Shown here: positions 1 to 6,983 of the stretch, one piece after another
Layout of the letters: every line of letters begins with the position of its first letter
How positions within the stretch are numbered: the stretch's first letter is position 1
Source: a virus
DNA length: 56,793 nucleotides
Virus record (IMG/VR): IMGVR_UViG_3300042509_002617
Span: 1-56,793 of that record
Strand: one strand, 5' to 3'
Notes under the pieces: model-generated
What the model saw: the letters and a program-made list of their open reading frames with translations, nothing else
Told to the model about the DNA's origin: nothing
The model's database searches: none
Program-made: the position numbers and the translations under genes

Positions 1-127
1 GCAGGCCGGTTTACCTGATCCTGTCCGACTACGGCAAAGGGATGTTTGATCGTGGTCTGTGGGCCCACTCGATCCGCGCGTCAGTCAAAGTCGTCGAGAG
101 CTTCGGGGACCCGCACCGGTCGCGGTC
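1..127. repeat. Terminal direct repeat, left copy
   Basis: Bases 1-127 are identical to 56667-56793. The kinase gene entering the right end continues in frame from base 128, so the two copies are one genomic segment seen twice. The length of 127 is a common assembler k-mer size, so this is most simply the overlap of a circular contig and not a physical terminal repeat. Confidence 0.95.
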
Positions 128-500
128 CTCGATGCGGGAGGCCTCTGAGTTGTTGGGCCGGTGCACGGTTCTGGCACAGGGGACGCAAGACCCATTGTGG
201 CACTCTGGCCTGAGCGATCGGAAGCTCATCAAACGCGGCCATAACGGCATGATGCTGTTCGACGATCTCGGTGCGTACGAATGGAGCCCGCAGCGATTCG
301 GCATGGACCCATCGACCGCGGTCGACACCTGCGGCTGTGGCGACATGGCAATCGCGGCTCTGGCGGTGGCTCGCTCCGAGGGCATGCGCTGGAACGACGC
401 CCTTAAGTTCGCGGTCGCGGCGGCGGCAGAGGAGGCCCTGGTCTGGGGTGCCGTGCCGGTGTCAAGGTCAGTTGTGAACGAGCGTCTGCGTCGGGGTTGA
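1..500 (+). CDS. PfkB-family sugar kinase, C-terminal part (HldE kinase-domain-like)
   Basis: This is the 3' part of the gene that starts at 56285; the joined product is 293 residues. The codon phase starts at base 3. The PfkB signature near the C terminus is at 324-344 and reads DTCGCGD, a variant of the usual DTxGAGD that carries the catalytic Asp and the anion hole. The family phosphorylates sugars using ATP in the cytoplasm. The nearby HldE-type nucleotidyltransferase gene suggests a heptose-7-phosphate kinase role; substrate identity is inferred. Ribokinase-like specificity for another sugar is the main alternative. Confidence 0.8.
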   Translation, partial: RPVYLILSDYGKGMFDRGLWAHSIRASVKVVESFGDPHRSRSSMREASELLGRCTVLAQGTQDPLWHSGLSDRKLIKRGHNGMMLFDDLGAYEWSPQRFGMDPSTAVDTCGCGDMAIAALAVARSEGMRWNDALKFAVAAAAEEALVWGAVPVSRSVVNERLRRG

Positions 501-533
501 CCCCGTGCCGGGATCGGGGAGGATTTGGGCCGA

Positions 534-1679
534 ATGGCCCATTCCCAGAGCCGCCTCCCGGAGACCTTCCAGTGGCCCCAATGTGGTGGTGGTTCGACGA
601 TGACGATTGGTACACGGATGACACGACGTCAGAGATCCAATGTCGGGTTTCAGTTGATTCGGGAGCTGCTCGACCGGCAGCCCGACTTGCCAAGCCGCGC
701 CGCAGCCCGCCGCCTGTACAAGCGAAATCCCGAGGTGTGGCCCAACCTAGAGGCGTGCCGTAGCATGCTGCGGTATTACCGGGGCACGAACGGGAAGAAA
801 ATGCGACGGGAGGTCCGGCAAAAGGTGGCCGACCGCCGCATGGAACAGACTCGCGAACGACGGCAGCCCAAGGAGGTGATCGAGACTCGGACATTCACGG
901 TCCCGTTGCCGACTCCCCACCTGCACGGGATCGACCGGGCCCCCATCCCATGCAACCAGCCGGGAATCTGGGGCATCATGAGCGACATCCACATCCCGTT
1001 CCATGATGCTTCCGCGCTCGAGACCGCCCTGAGTGAGATCGAGAAGGCCAGCCCGGTCGGCATCATCCTGCTGGGGGATGTGGCGGATTTCCACGCGATC
1101 AGCCGATGGGAGCACGACCCCAGGAACAGAGACTTCGAGGGGGAGCGGCAGGCGGTCGTTCAATTCCTGAAGCACCTGCGGGAGCGGTTTCCCACGCAGC
1201 GCATCGTCTACAAATTGGGCAACCACGAGGAAAGACTCGAGCGGTTCATGATGACCAAGGCCCCGGAGCTACTCGGCATGCAGTGCCTGCAATTCCGAGA
1301 GCTGGTCGAGGCGGATTCGTGCGGCATCGAGGTGGTCGGCGACCAGCGGCGGATTGCCCTCGGTCGGCTGACACTGATTCATGGGCACGAGTACCGGTTC
1401 GCGATCTCGAATCCCGTGGGGCCGGCGCGGGGGTTGTTCCTGAAATCCAACACCACCGCCATGTGCGGCCATTTCCACCAGACCAGCCAGTACTCGAAGC
1501 GGGCCCTGGACGACGTGCACCGTGCCTGCTGGTCCCTCGGGGCGTTGTGCCAGCTCGACCCCGAGTACCGGCCGATCAACGAATGGAACCACGGGTTCGC
1601 GATTGTGACGCTGGCGGCGAACGGATCGTTCGAGGTCAGCAACCGTCAACTGGATGAGCACGGGCGCAAGTACGCCTGA
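534..1679 (+). CDS. Calcineurin-like metallophosphoesterase
   Basis: A 381-residue protein. Visible metal-binding motifs in order are SDIH (about residue 150), LLGDVADF (about 181), GNHE (about 229), HGHE (about 283) and CGHFH (about 311), the full set for a binuclear metallophosphoesterase. The N-terminal 100 residues are basic and lack those motifs, possibly a nucleic-acid-binding region. The start chosen is ATG 534; TTG 525 and ATG 600 are alternatives, and a GGGGAGG tract lies at 515-521. It sits between the kinase and the nucleotidyltransferase, so it could supply the phosphatase step of a sugar-activation pathway, but a nucleotide or RNA phosphoesterase is equally possible. Confidence 0.82.
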   Translation: MAHSQSRLPETFQWPQCGGGSTMTIGTRMTRRQRSNVGFQLIRELLDRQPDLPSRAAARRLYKRNPEVWPNLEACRSMLRYYRGTNGKKMRREVRQKVADRRMEQTRERRQPKEVIETRTFTVPLPTPHLHGIDRAPIPCNQPGIWGIMSDIHIPFHDASALETALSEIEKASPVGIILLGDVADFHAISRWEHDPRNRDFEGERQAVVQFLKHLRERFPTQRIVYKLGNHEERLERFMMTKAPELLGMQCLQFRELVEADSCGIEVVGDQRRIALGRLTLIHGHEYRFAISNPVGPARGLFLKSNTTAMCGHFHQTSQYSKRALDDVHRACWSLGALCQLDPEYRPINEWNHGFAIVTLAANGSFEVSNRQLDEHGRKYA

Positions 1680-1688
1680 TTTTTTCGA

Positions 1689-1705
1689 CACTGGTTCAAC
1701 ACTGG
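1689..1705. promoter_or_regulatory. Operator-like direct repeats (CACTGG x2, 11-bp phase)
   Basis: CACTGG occurs at 1689-1694 and 1700-1705, exactly 11 bp apart, in the 34-base gap between the metallophosphoesterase and the next gene. The preceding TTTTTTCGACACTGGT matches the one at 13508-13523. It belongs to the half-site family found at other gene boundaries of this genome. Confidence 0.5.
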
Positions 1706-1713
1706 AGCAAGAC

Positions 1714-2415
1714 GTGACCAACATTCTGAGACGTGCCGATGCCATCGCGGGGGAGGATCGCGCCCGGGACTATGGCCACCCGAGGGACAACTTCCGGCGG
1801 ATCGCAGATCTGTGGAATGCGTACGTCAGCCACATGCCTGACGATCAGCCGGGGATCACCCCCGAAGACGTCGCGGCCATGATGATTCTCATGAAAATCG
1901 CACGGCAGCAGCACACCCCGAAGGATGACAACTTGGTCGACATCGCGGGGTACGTGAAGTGCTGGGACATGCTGGGGGACGATCCGCAGCCGGTCGACGC
2001 TCCCGGCCCGCTGGAGGTGCAGTCGCTTCGCATGCATGACGACGGGCAAGAGGCGCCCGACCCGGGGTTCTGGTATCTGGCCACGCCGTACCGGGCCTAC
2101 AAGGGGCTACGGGCGTCGGCGTTCACACAGGCCGCGCAGCAGGCCGCCATCTTGAGCGACTCCGGCATCTCGGTGTTCTCCCCGATCGTGCACAGCCACG
2201 TCATCGCCAGCCACACGGAACGACTTGTTGAGGAGTCCCCGGAGTGGATCGATCTCGACATGCCAATGGTTCGCGCAGCCCGGGGAGTGATCGTGTGCAT
2301 GCTGCCGGGCTGGGAACAATCGTCGGGGATCTACAGAGAATGCAACGAGGCGATCAAGCTGGGCAAGCCCGTCATCCACATGACCCCCGACACTATCCCC
2401 GAGGGCCTGAAGTGA
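1714..2415 (+). CDS. DUF6378-like / DUF1937-like two-domain protein
   Basis: A 233-residue protein with two recognisable parts. Residues 1-95 (containing RARDYGHPRDNFRRIADLW and KDDNLVDIAGY) resemble the phage DUF6378 family. Residues about 120-233 (WYLATPYRAY, VFSPIVHSH, MLPGWEQSSGIYRE, GKPVIHM) resemble DUF1937 / nucleoside 2-deoxyribosyltransferase-like folds. The start GTG 1714 is preferred because GGAG lies 8 bases upstream and this leaves the operator-like repeats intergenic; ATG 1654 would overlap the previous gene. A nucleotide-metabolism role is inferred from the second domain. The stop overlaps the next start (TGATG). Confidence 0.75.
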   Translation: MTNILRRADAIAGEDRARDYGHPRDNFRRIADLWNAYVSHMPDDQPGITPEDVAAMMILMKIARQQHTPKDDNLVDIAGYVKCWDMLGDDPQPVDAPGPLEVQSLRMHDDGQEAPDPGFWYLATPYRAYKGLRASAFTQAAQQAAILSDSGISVFSPIVHSHVIASHTERLVEESPEWIDLDMPMVRAARGVIVCMLPGWEQSSGIYRECNEAIKLGKPVIHMTPDTIPEGLK

Positions 2416-2900
2416 TGCAGACCCTGGACGAGCTGCGGGACCTGGTGCGGAGCTGGGATGGGAACTACCTCGCGCGAACCAATTTCACCAACGGCTGTTT
2501 CGACCTGCTGCACGTGGGGCACCTTCCTGTGCTCCGGGCCGGGTGCGAATGGGATGGGCGGATGGCCCGGGCGCGGCTGGTGGTCGCGATCGACAGCGAC
2601 CGGCGGTGTGCGTTCCTGAAGGGGTACGACCGTCCGATTATCCCGGCGGCCGAGCGGGCCGAGCTGCTGCTGTCGACTCGGTTCGTCTCGGCCGTCGTGC
2701 AGTTCGACTCGACCGAACAATTGCGGGAGATCCTGACGGTGGTCCGGCCCCATTTCGTGGTGCGGGGCCTCGGGGGGAAGCCTCCGCCCCAACCAGCTCC
2801 GTTCGGCGCGGAACTCGCCCGCCAGGTGCTCTGGGTCGAGACGCCGGACGTGCACACGAGCACGATTGTCGAGCGGATTCGGGCCTCGGGCGACCAGTAA
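2415..2900 (+). CDS. HldE/RfaE C-terminal-like nucleotidyltransferase (cytidylyltransferase superfamily)
   Basis: A 161-residue single-domain protein. It carries TNGCFDLLHVGH (about residues 25-36), the HxGH nucleotide-binding signature, and HTSTIVERI near the C terminus, equivalent to the ISSTxxI region of the family. HldE proteins join this domain to a PfkB kinase domain; here the kinase is a separate gene 1.9 kb upstream on the circle. The known reaction is transfer of AMP from ATP to heptose-1-phosphate giving ADP-heptose. A glycerol-phosphate or other sugar-phosphate substrate cannot be excluded. It overlaps the preceding gene by TGATG, implying translational coupling. Confidence 0.85.
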   Translation: MQTLDELRDLVRSWDGNYLARTNFTNGCFDLLHVGHLPVLRAGCEWDGRMARARLVVAIDSDRRCAFLKGYDRPIIPAAERAELLLSTRFVSAVVQFDSTEQLREILTVVRPHFVVRGLGGKPPPQPAPFGAELARQVLWVETPDVHTSTIVERIRASGDQ

Positions 2901-2934
2901 CAGCCCCCTCGGAAAAAAATCCAAAAATTCCCCC

Positions 2935-2962
2935 TTGCAATTCACCCGCAAGCGGGTAAGAT
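2935..2962 (+). promoter_or_regulatory. Predicted sigma70-type promoter
   Basis: TTGCAA (2935-2940), 16-bp spacer, TAAGAT (2957-2962). The spacer holds a perfect small palindrome, ACCCGC-AA-GCGGGT (2944-2957), which could be an operator. It lies in the 120-base gap after the nucleotidyltransferase gene and would drive the small genes from 3021 onward. Confidence 0.5.
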
Positions 2963-3020
2963 GCCGATATGAGTTATGTGACTCAGTTTTCACCACCCGC
3001 CAACCCCCTGCCCGAGAGTG

Positions 3021-3182
3021 ATGACGATGACGAATGAACAAGCTACCTCTGAACTGAACGCGGCCGGCGCTAAGCTGGAACGACGGGAAGACCGCAGCGG
3101 AAAAACGCTGGCTGGCTGGTGGCTCGATGGGGTGTTTCTTGGAAAAGATGCACGCACTGCCGCAGAAGGGGTAAGAGGGTAA
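3021..3182 (+). CDS. Small hypothetical protein (53 aa)
   Basis: An open frame of 53 residues (MTMTNEQATSELN...), charged, with a central KTLAGWWLDGVFLGKD stretch and no transmembrane segment. GAGAG lies just upstream; ATG 3027 is an alternative start with better spacing. It fills the gap between the promoter at 2935 and the next gene. No family is recognised. Confidence 0.45.
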   Translation: MTMTNEQATSELNAAGAKLERREDRSGKTLAGWWLDGVFLGKDARTAAEGVRG

Positions 3183-3245
3183 GACGGAAGTTGCCAACCC
3201 CCCGGCATCCCCGGGGGTTCCCCCTGACGATGGAGACGACGAGAG

Positions 3246-3494
3246 ATGAGCCGCATTCGCCTCAGTAACGCGATCGCCCGCCGATATTTTCTGCACGCCG
3301 CCGACATGAATGAAGATGGTTCGCGGTCCTGCTTTTTCGCTCAGCTTCCCCTGGACGACGACGGCTGGGGATTTTGGGTTGAGCCGGATGGAACCATCGA
3401 GGCGGACACCGCACCCTGCAACGGCAATTTGCCGAGCCGGCGAATCGTCGACGCCTGCAAACGGGCAGCAGTGAAATTTCTTGCGACCTGCTAA
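3246..3494 (+). CDS. Hypothetical protein (82 aa)
   Basis: An 82-residue soluble protein with an acidic middle (LPLDDDGWGFWVEPDG) and two cysteines near the C-terminal half. GGAG precedes the ATG. The leader contains a GC hairpin around 3199-3222 without a T-run. It forms a rightward run with the neighbouring small genes. Function unknown. Confidence 0.6.
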   Translation: MSRIRLSNAIARRYFLHAADMNEDGSRSCFFAQLPLDDDGWGFWVEPDGTIEADTAPCNGNLPSRRIVDACKRAAVKFLATC

Positions 3495-3546
3495 CCCACC
3501 CCCGCCCCTCGCACTCGCGGCGGGCTGACTCTTACATGAAACGCCA

Positions 3547-3747
3547 ATGGCCGTTCAAACCAGTCGGTACTGCAAAGCCTGTCGCCGCGCAACGCTACAT
3601 CAGAAATACCAATGGGTCAGTGATGGAATGGGCTGCCTCGTGACAATTGTGTCCGGTGGGCTGTTTCTGTTGCTGTGGTTTCCGTGCATCGTCTGGCAGG
3701 TGCTGTTTCCCAACTGGCGATGCCAGACCTGCGGACGAAGAAACTAA
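3547..3747 (+). CDS. Zinc-ribbon membrane protein (66 aa)
   Basis: A 66-residue protein with a CxxC knuckle (YCKACRR), one strongly hydrophobic segment (VSGGLFLLLWFPCIVWQVLF) and a second CxxC (CQTCGRR). Paired cysteines flanking one transmembrane helix suggest a small membrane-anchored zinc ribbon. Function unknown. Confidence 0.6.
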   Translation: MAVQTSRYCKACRRATLHQKYQWVSDGMGCLVTIVSGGLFLLLWFPCIVWQVLFPNWRCQTCGRRN

Positions 3748-3752
3748 AGCCA

Positions 3753-3953
3753 ATGACCACCCCCACCCCCTACACCACGGCCCAGGCAGCGGCAGTCCTC
3801 GGGCTCGACACCAGCAGCATCAGGCGACTGGCCAGAAAGCTCAAGCTGGGCCAGCGACTCGGCCGAGACTGGTTCTTCAGCCAGTCCGATCTCGACCGGA
3901 TGCGGTCCCGCCCGTCGCCCGGCAACCCATCGTTTGTTCAGCAGCGTAAGTGA
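3753..3953 (+). CDS. HTH_17/excisionase-like DNA-binding protein
   Basis: A 66-residue protein. YTTAQAAAVLGLDTSSIRRL followed by a basic turn and RDWFFSQSDLDRM is the usual helix-turn-helix plus wing layout of excisionase/MerR-like helix_turn_helix_17 proteins. It starts 5 bases after the previous stop. It could be a recombination directionality factor or a small regulator; two similar small HTH proteins occur at 7142 and 9165. Confidence 0.7.
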   Translation: MTTPTPYTTAQAAAVLGLDTSSIRRLARKLKLGQRLGRDWFFSQSDLDRMRSRPSPGNPSFVQQRK

Positions 3954-4021
3954 GTCCCGATTGACACGACCGCGTCCGCCCCCGTTTAATTTCCAGCGTC
4001 CACTTCCTCGGAGCCCTTCCA

Positions 4022-4300
4022 ATGGTCAAGTTTGCTGCTCTCGCCGGTCTCGTGCTGGGCCTCGGCATCTCGGCTGTCGCCACATATCAGCCTGCCCGCC
4101 AGCCGATCGCAATCCCCCCGCGTGTGGCGCCGTTCGCGACCAACAACGCCCCGCCGGCCAGCGACCCCGACGGCAGTTTCGCGATCGAGGTCGACGGGGT
4201 TAAGTACGGCGCAAACCGGTACGCGAACGACATCCCGTTCTATATGCAGGGCGGCAAGGTCATCTCGATCAACGGCAACGTCTCCAAGATCGGCGATTAG
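4022..4300 (+). CDS. Secreted or membrane-anchored small protein
   Basis: A 92-residue protein with an N-terminal hydrophobic segment (VKFAALAGLVLGLGISAVAT) typical of a signal peptide or anchor, a Pro/Ala-rich linker and a compact polar C-terminal domain ending GGKVISINGNVSKIGD. It is probably exported to the envelope. It could be a lysogenic-conversion product, but nothing identifies a function. Confidence 0.6.
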   Translation: MVKFAALAGLVLGLGISAVATYQPARQPIAIPPRVAPFATNNAPPASDPDGSFAIEVDGVKYGANRYANDIPFYMQGGKVISINGNVSKIGD

Positions 4301-4479
4301 TTGACGCTCGGCGGCCCGCGTTTGACCCTCTGGCTCTGCTCGTATCGCTCGCGCATCTCGCGGAGCTGCTCACTGGTCGTGATCTTCTGGCACTGCACAC
4401 ACCGGGCCCCCTCGGGCGTTTTCATCGCCAGCGGACACCCGCAGTGGTAGCACGGCCTAGTCTGGAGTTGTGGACTCAT
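4297..4479 (-). CDS. Small zinc-ribbon protein (60 aa)
   Basis: A leftward 60-residue protein. CYHCGCPLAMKTPEGARCVQC gives two CxxC pairs spaced as in a zinc ribbon, followed by a charged helix (LREMRERYEQSQRVKR). It is one of few leftward genes; its start overlaps the start of the divergent gene at 4478 by two bases. Possibly a regulatory protein. Confidence 0.55.
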   Translation of the reverse strand: MSPQLQTRPCYHCGCPLAMKTPEGARCVQCQKITTSEQLREMRERYEQSQRVKRGPPSVN

Positions 4480-4675
4480 GAATCGGATCTTTCGTCAGGT
4501 GGCGTGGCAGTCATTCCTCTGGTCCGCTCTGGCGGCGGCTGGCGGGTCATTCATGCAACCCGGCATGATCCCGGTGTACGTGCTGTCCCTCGCGGCGGTG
4601 TCGTGTTTGGCCGGTATTCTCGCCCTGCTGAACGCGGCCGATCTGCGGGCCAAAAACCGTAAACTGGACAGTTGA
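4478..4675 (+). CDS. Small two-helix membrane protein
   Basis: A 65-residue protein with two hydrophobic segments (FLWSALAAAGGSFM and VYVLSLAAVSCLAGILALL) and a basic tail. Small two-helix proteins in phages can be holins or superinfection-exclusion proteins. It lies far from the structural genes and next to the attP-side accessory genes, so a lysogeny-expressed membrane protein is a reasonable guess. Confidence 0.55.
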   Translation: MNRIFRQVAWQSFLWSALAAAGGSFMQPGMIPVYVLSLAAVSCLAGILALLNAADLRAKNRKLDS

Positions 4676-4699
4676 CGCCCGTTCCTTGTTGCGTATACT
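4672..4699 (+). promoter_or_regulatory. Strong predicted sigma70-type promoter
   Basis: TTGACG (4672-4677), 16-bp spacer, TATACT (4694-4699). A CCAGTGTC sequence at about 4709, close to the expected start point, resembles half of the genome's recurring operator. It drives the single gene at 4808, whose transcript is closed by the terminator at 5045. Confidence 0.7.
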
Positions 4700-4735
4700 G
4701 ACGGGCGTCCAGTGTCGGGAGTCCGGCACACGGTC

Positions 4736-4780
4736 GCCACCCCCCGCAACCAAGGCGGATCGAGGAATCCGCTGGGTGGC
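4736..4780 (+). ncRNA. Structured 5' leader of the 4808 gene
   Basis: The roughly 100-base leader between promoter and gene can fold with GCCACCC (4736-4742) pairing with GGGTGGC (4774-4780). A nested hairpin GCGGAT-cgagga-ATCCGC (4755-4772) lies inside it. Such a stable folded leader ahead of a single gene suggests regulation or RNA stabilisation. It does not match a riboswitch class I know. Confidence 0.4.
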
Positions 4781-4807
4781 AAGTCTCCAGTTGTGACGGA
4801 GACAGAG

Positions 4808-5038
4808 ATGAAGCGTCGGAAGAGTCTGCAGCAGTGGTTTGTTTTGGACGGCGGCTCGGTGGTATTCGGTCCCACGACCTGTGGTGGGGCTGGCCAGTTC
4901 GCCAGGATCTATGGGGGAGTCGTCGTGGCGACGCAGCCAGACGCGGTTCCCCGGCCCCCAGAGGGCTTCCCAGACGAACCGGGGTACAATCCCCCTCCCT
5001 GGATTGTCGAGTGCCGCAAACGGGCGGCAGCGAGCTGA
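4808..5038 (+). CDS. Orphan small protein in a stand-alone transcription unit (moron-like)
   Basis: A 76-residue soluble protein starting at ATG 4808 with GGAG 7 bases upstream. The N terminus is basic (MKRRKSLQQW), the middle is Gly-rich, and the C terminus is Pro-rich and ends CRKRAAAS. It has its own promoter, folded leader and terminator and sits beside attP, the typical arrangement of a prophage-expressed moron gene. No family recognised. Confidence 0.6.
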   Translation: MKRRKSLQQWFVLDGGSVVFGPTTCGGAGQFARIYGGVVVATQPDAVPRPPEGFPDEPGYNPPPWIVECRKRAAAS

Positions 5039-5044
5039 CAGCAG

Positions 5045-5074
5045 GCCCCTCGGTGGAACCGGGGGGCTTTTTTT
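5045..5074 (+). terminator. Intrinsic terminator
   Basis: A 10-bp stem (5045-5054 with 5058-5067, one G-U pair) and a three-base loop are followed by seven T (5068-5074). It lies directly after the 4808 gene. Confidence 0.9.
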
Positions 5075-5191
5075 GTTGGCAGACCGTTGGTTGACCACAG
5101 CGCCCACCCAATTGACCACCCGTTTTGGACACCGACCGACATGCACCGCCTGAAGTCGATTTTGCTCGGCCCTGGAAACACAGATCAGAAG

Positions 5192-5239
5192 TACTCCCGG
5201 CGTGATTCGAACACGCGACCGACGGATTAGAAATCCGTT
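5192..5239 (-). other. Probable attP core: 3' half of tRNA-Arg(UCU)
   Basis: Read leftward, this segment is the 3' half of a tRNA: anticodon arm ACGGA-TTTCTAA-TCCGT with anticodon UCU (5238-5222), variable loop CGGTC, T arm GCGTG-TTCGAAT-CACGC (5216-5200), acceptor 3' strand CGGGAGT (5199-5193) and discriminator A. The D arm and 5' acceptor strand are absent upstream (no ACTCCCG partner), so it cannot be a whole tRNA. A partial tRNA next to the integrase gene is the classic phage attachment site that rebuilds the host tRNA on integration. The inferred bacterial site is a tRNA-Arg(UCU) gene. Confidence 0.85.
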
Positions 5240-5295
5240 CACCATGCCTCTTTTTCCCGGCGATTCCACAAAGCGCCCACCGGAATGACCACCTG

Positions 5296-6435
5296 TTACG
5301 ACTCCCTGGTCGCATCGTAGGCTCTCCAGATATCTCGGGCCGTGGTGTCGGCGTCGAGGTCGACGTAGTACCGGAGAGTCGTTTCGAGTGACTCATGCCG
5401 CATCAGGGTCTGCAGGATCTGGGGCAGGACGCGGCGGGCCCAGCGGGTACCGAATGACCGACGGAAATCGTGGGCGCTGGCAAACTTCCCCGGGGCCACC
5501 TCCACCCCCGCCATCTGTCCCAGCTCGGTGATCTGCCGCGAGACCCAGCCCAGTGTCGGCCGGGCAGTGAGGTTCCGCTGCCGGGGCCAGGCGAAGACCC
5601 GGCCGGTCCGTTGTTCCGGGGGGACCCCTTGGAGCAGCTCGGCGAACTCCGGGGCCATTGGCAGAACCCGATCGCGGCGGCCCTTCTCGGCTTCGCTGGG
5701 GATGCGGAGGACGGGCCGCTCTGGCGACATGTCGGCACGGATCGACCGCGGATCGTCCCAAGACAGCCCGATTGCCTCATCAAGACGCAGGCCCGACCAC
5801 CAGAGGCCCCGGAGGGCGAACTCCCACGGGACGGCTCTGTCAGCCCCCACCACCTCGGGGAGCTTCGCCAGGATCGCGGCAAACTCGGCATCGGTGATCG
5901 GGCGGCCCTTCATCGCGCGCCCCCTGGAACCAGTCTTGGCGCGGGCGACGGCGGGGAATCGGGGGAGCTGGTCGAGCCAGCCCATCCGGTGAGCCCAGCG
6001 GATCGCCGATCGCAGGTGGCGGAGGTACCCGTCGATCGTCGACTCGGTGCGGGTGCCGTCGCGGAGCTTCGTCAGCCAGGCGGTGATGCTGGCGGCGCTG
6101 ATCGAGTTAAGCGCCGCGGGCCGCATGATCGACTCGTACGAATGGAGGGCGGTCACGTACCAAGGGGCGGTTCTGGGGCTGAGGGTCGGCAGGTGCTGCG
6201 ACAGGAACCGGACGAGGAAGTCCGCCCAGGCCATCCCCCCGAGGTGCAGGCGGGAGCGGTTGAGCAGATCGTCTTCGAGTCGCGCGGCGGCTCGGTCAGC
6301 CTCCCGGCGGACGGCAGTCTCGGCGGATCGCTCAAGCCACCTGTCGGTGCCGGGCTCGCGGTATCGAAGGTAGAAGGACCCGCGGCGCTTGACCCAGAGG
6401 ACCTTGACCCGTGGGGTGGATCGCTGCCTACCCAT
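5296..6435 (-). CDS. int: Tyrosine integrase
   Basis: A 379-residue tyrosine site-specific recombinase. The C-terminal catalytic domain shows the first Arg in SGLRLDEAIGLSW (about 216), the HxxR box HDFRRSFG (about 322), the later His in MRHES (about 347) and the nucleophile region LRYYVDL (about Tyr356-357). An N-terminal SAM-like core-binding domain precedes it. It ends 57 bp from the tRNA-Arg attP segment and is the last gene of a leftward three-gene operon. It would catalyse phage integration, and excision together with a directionality factor, perhaps one of the small HTH proteins. Confidence 0.95.
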   Translation of the reverse strand: MGRQRSTPRVKVLWVKRRGSFYLRYREPGTDRWLERSAETAVRREADRAAARLEDDLLNRSRLHLGGMAWADFLVRFLSQHLPTLSPRTAPWYVTALHSYESIMRPAALNSISAASITAWLTKLRDGTRTESTIDGYLRHLRSAIRWAHRMGWLDQLPRFPAVARAKTGSRGRAMKGRPITDAEFAAILAKLPEVVGADRAVPWEFALRGLWWSGLRLDEAIGLSWDDPRSIRADMSPERPVLRIPSEAEKGRRDRVLPMAPEFAELLQGVPPEQRTGRVFAWPRQRNLTARPTLGWVSRQITELGQMAGVEVAPGKFASAHDFRRSFGTRWARRVLPQILQTLMRHESLETTLRYYVDLDADTTARDIWRAYDATRES

Positions 6436-6586
6436 TGCGGCCGATGTTCCCGCTGGCGATTGCCACCCCCACGAACAGGCCCAGCAGCGCGGCCCACCCC
6501 CAGCTCATCCCGTTCCAACGGCCGATGAGCGTCACAACGAGCACACAAGCCCAGGCCAGAATCGTGGTCAGTTGGGAGAGCTTCAC
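6428..6586 (-). CDS. Small membrane protein upstream of integrase
   Basis: A 52-residue protein with two hydrophobic helices (LTTILAWACVLVVTLIG and WGWAALLGLFVGVAIASG). The GTG start at 6586 overlaps the stop of the upstream gene (GTGA), and its stop overlaps the integrase start, so the three genes are translationally coupled. Function unknown. Confidence 0.6.
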   Translation of the reverse strand: MKLSQLTTILAWACVLVVTLIGRWNGMSWGWAALLGLFVGVAIASGNIGRNG

Positions 6587-6930
6587 GGCTGGGGCTTTTT
6601 CGGTGCGGGTGCAGACTTTGAGACTTGGATCCCCCGCTTTTTGATGCCCTTCGAGGCTGCTTCGCGGGCGGCTCTGTCGACCATCAAATCCGCCTTCGAG
6701 CGGCGTTGTCCGGCCAGCGCTCGAGTCTGCTCGGTCACCTCGGCCACGAGCCTCGTCGACCACCCCTGCAGCTCCGCCACGCGGCGGTTGAAAATGTTGT
6801 CCCCGTGGCAATTCAGCTCTATCAGGTGATGTGATCGCATCATGGTGGCGACCTTTTCGAGGTCTTGCATGACCTGCGACAGCTCGCGGTGAACTGCCTC
6901 GAACTCTTCGACCGTGCGGTAGGTTCTCAC
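6583..6930 (-). CDS. Coiled-coil protein, first gene of the integrase operon
   Basis: A 115-residue, mainly helical charged protein with heptad-like stretches (EEFEAVHRELSQVMQDLEKV) and a basic Lys/Pro-rich tail. The GTG start at 6930 is chosen because GGAGAG lies about 8 bases upstream. It is the first gene of the leftward operon, starting just beyond the operator-like site at 6963. No family recognised. Confidence 0.55.
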   Translation of the reverse strand: MRTYRTVEEFEAVHRELSQVMQDLEKVATMMRSHHLIELNCHGDNIFNRRVAELQGWSTRLVAEVTEQTRALAGQRRSKADLMVDRAAREAASKGIKKRGIQVSKSAPAPKKPQP

Positions 6931-6962
6931 GTGACTGTCTCTCCAATGTGTGAAACGGGGAA

Positions 6963-6983
6963 ACCAGTGTTTCCAACTCTGGG
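6963..6983. promoter_or_regulatory. 21-bp inverted-repeat operator
   Basis: ACCAGTGTT-tcc-AACTCTGGG matches the consensus ACCAGTGTT-N3-AACACTGGT at 16 of 18 arm positions. It lies just upstream of the leftward integrase operon. A leftward TTGGAA (6976-6971) runs through its centre, in the same register as the -35 at 7077, although the matching -10 (TCACAC) is weak. Confidence 0.65.

Noticed and set aside
2969-3037. 22-residue frame right after the 2935 promoter
   Set aside because: It has no ribosome-binding site and overlaps the better 53-residue frame at 3021. It may be a leader peptide but evidence is too thin to list.
3199-3222. Intrinsic terminator before the 3246 gene
   Set aside because: A GC-rich hairpin is present (AACCCCC with GGGGGTT) but no T-run follows, and the next gene needs the same transcript.
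4706-4724. Additional copy of the 21-bp operator at the 4672 promoter
   Set aside because: Only one half-site (CCAGTGTC) is present and the other arm does not match. Single CACTGG/CCAGTG hexamers are expected dozens of times by chance.
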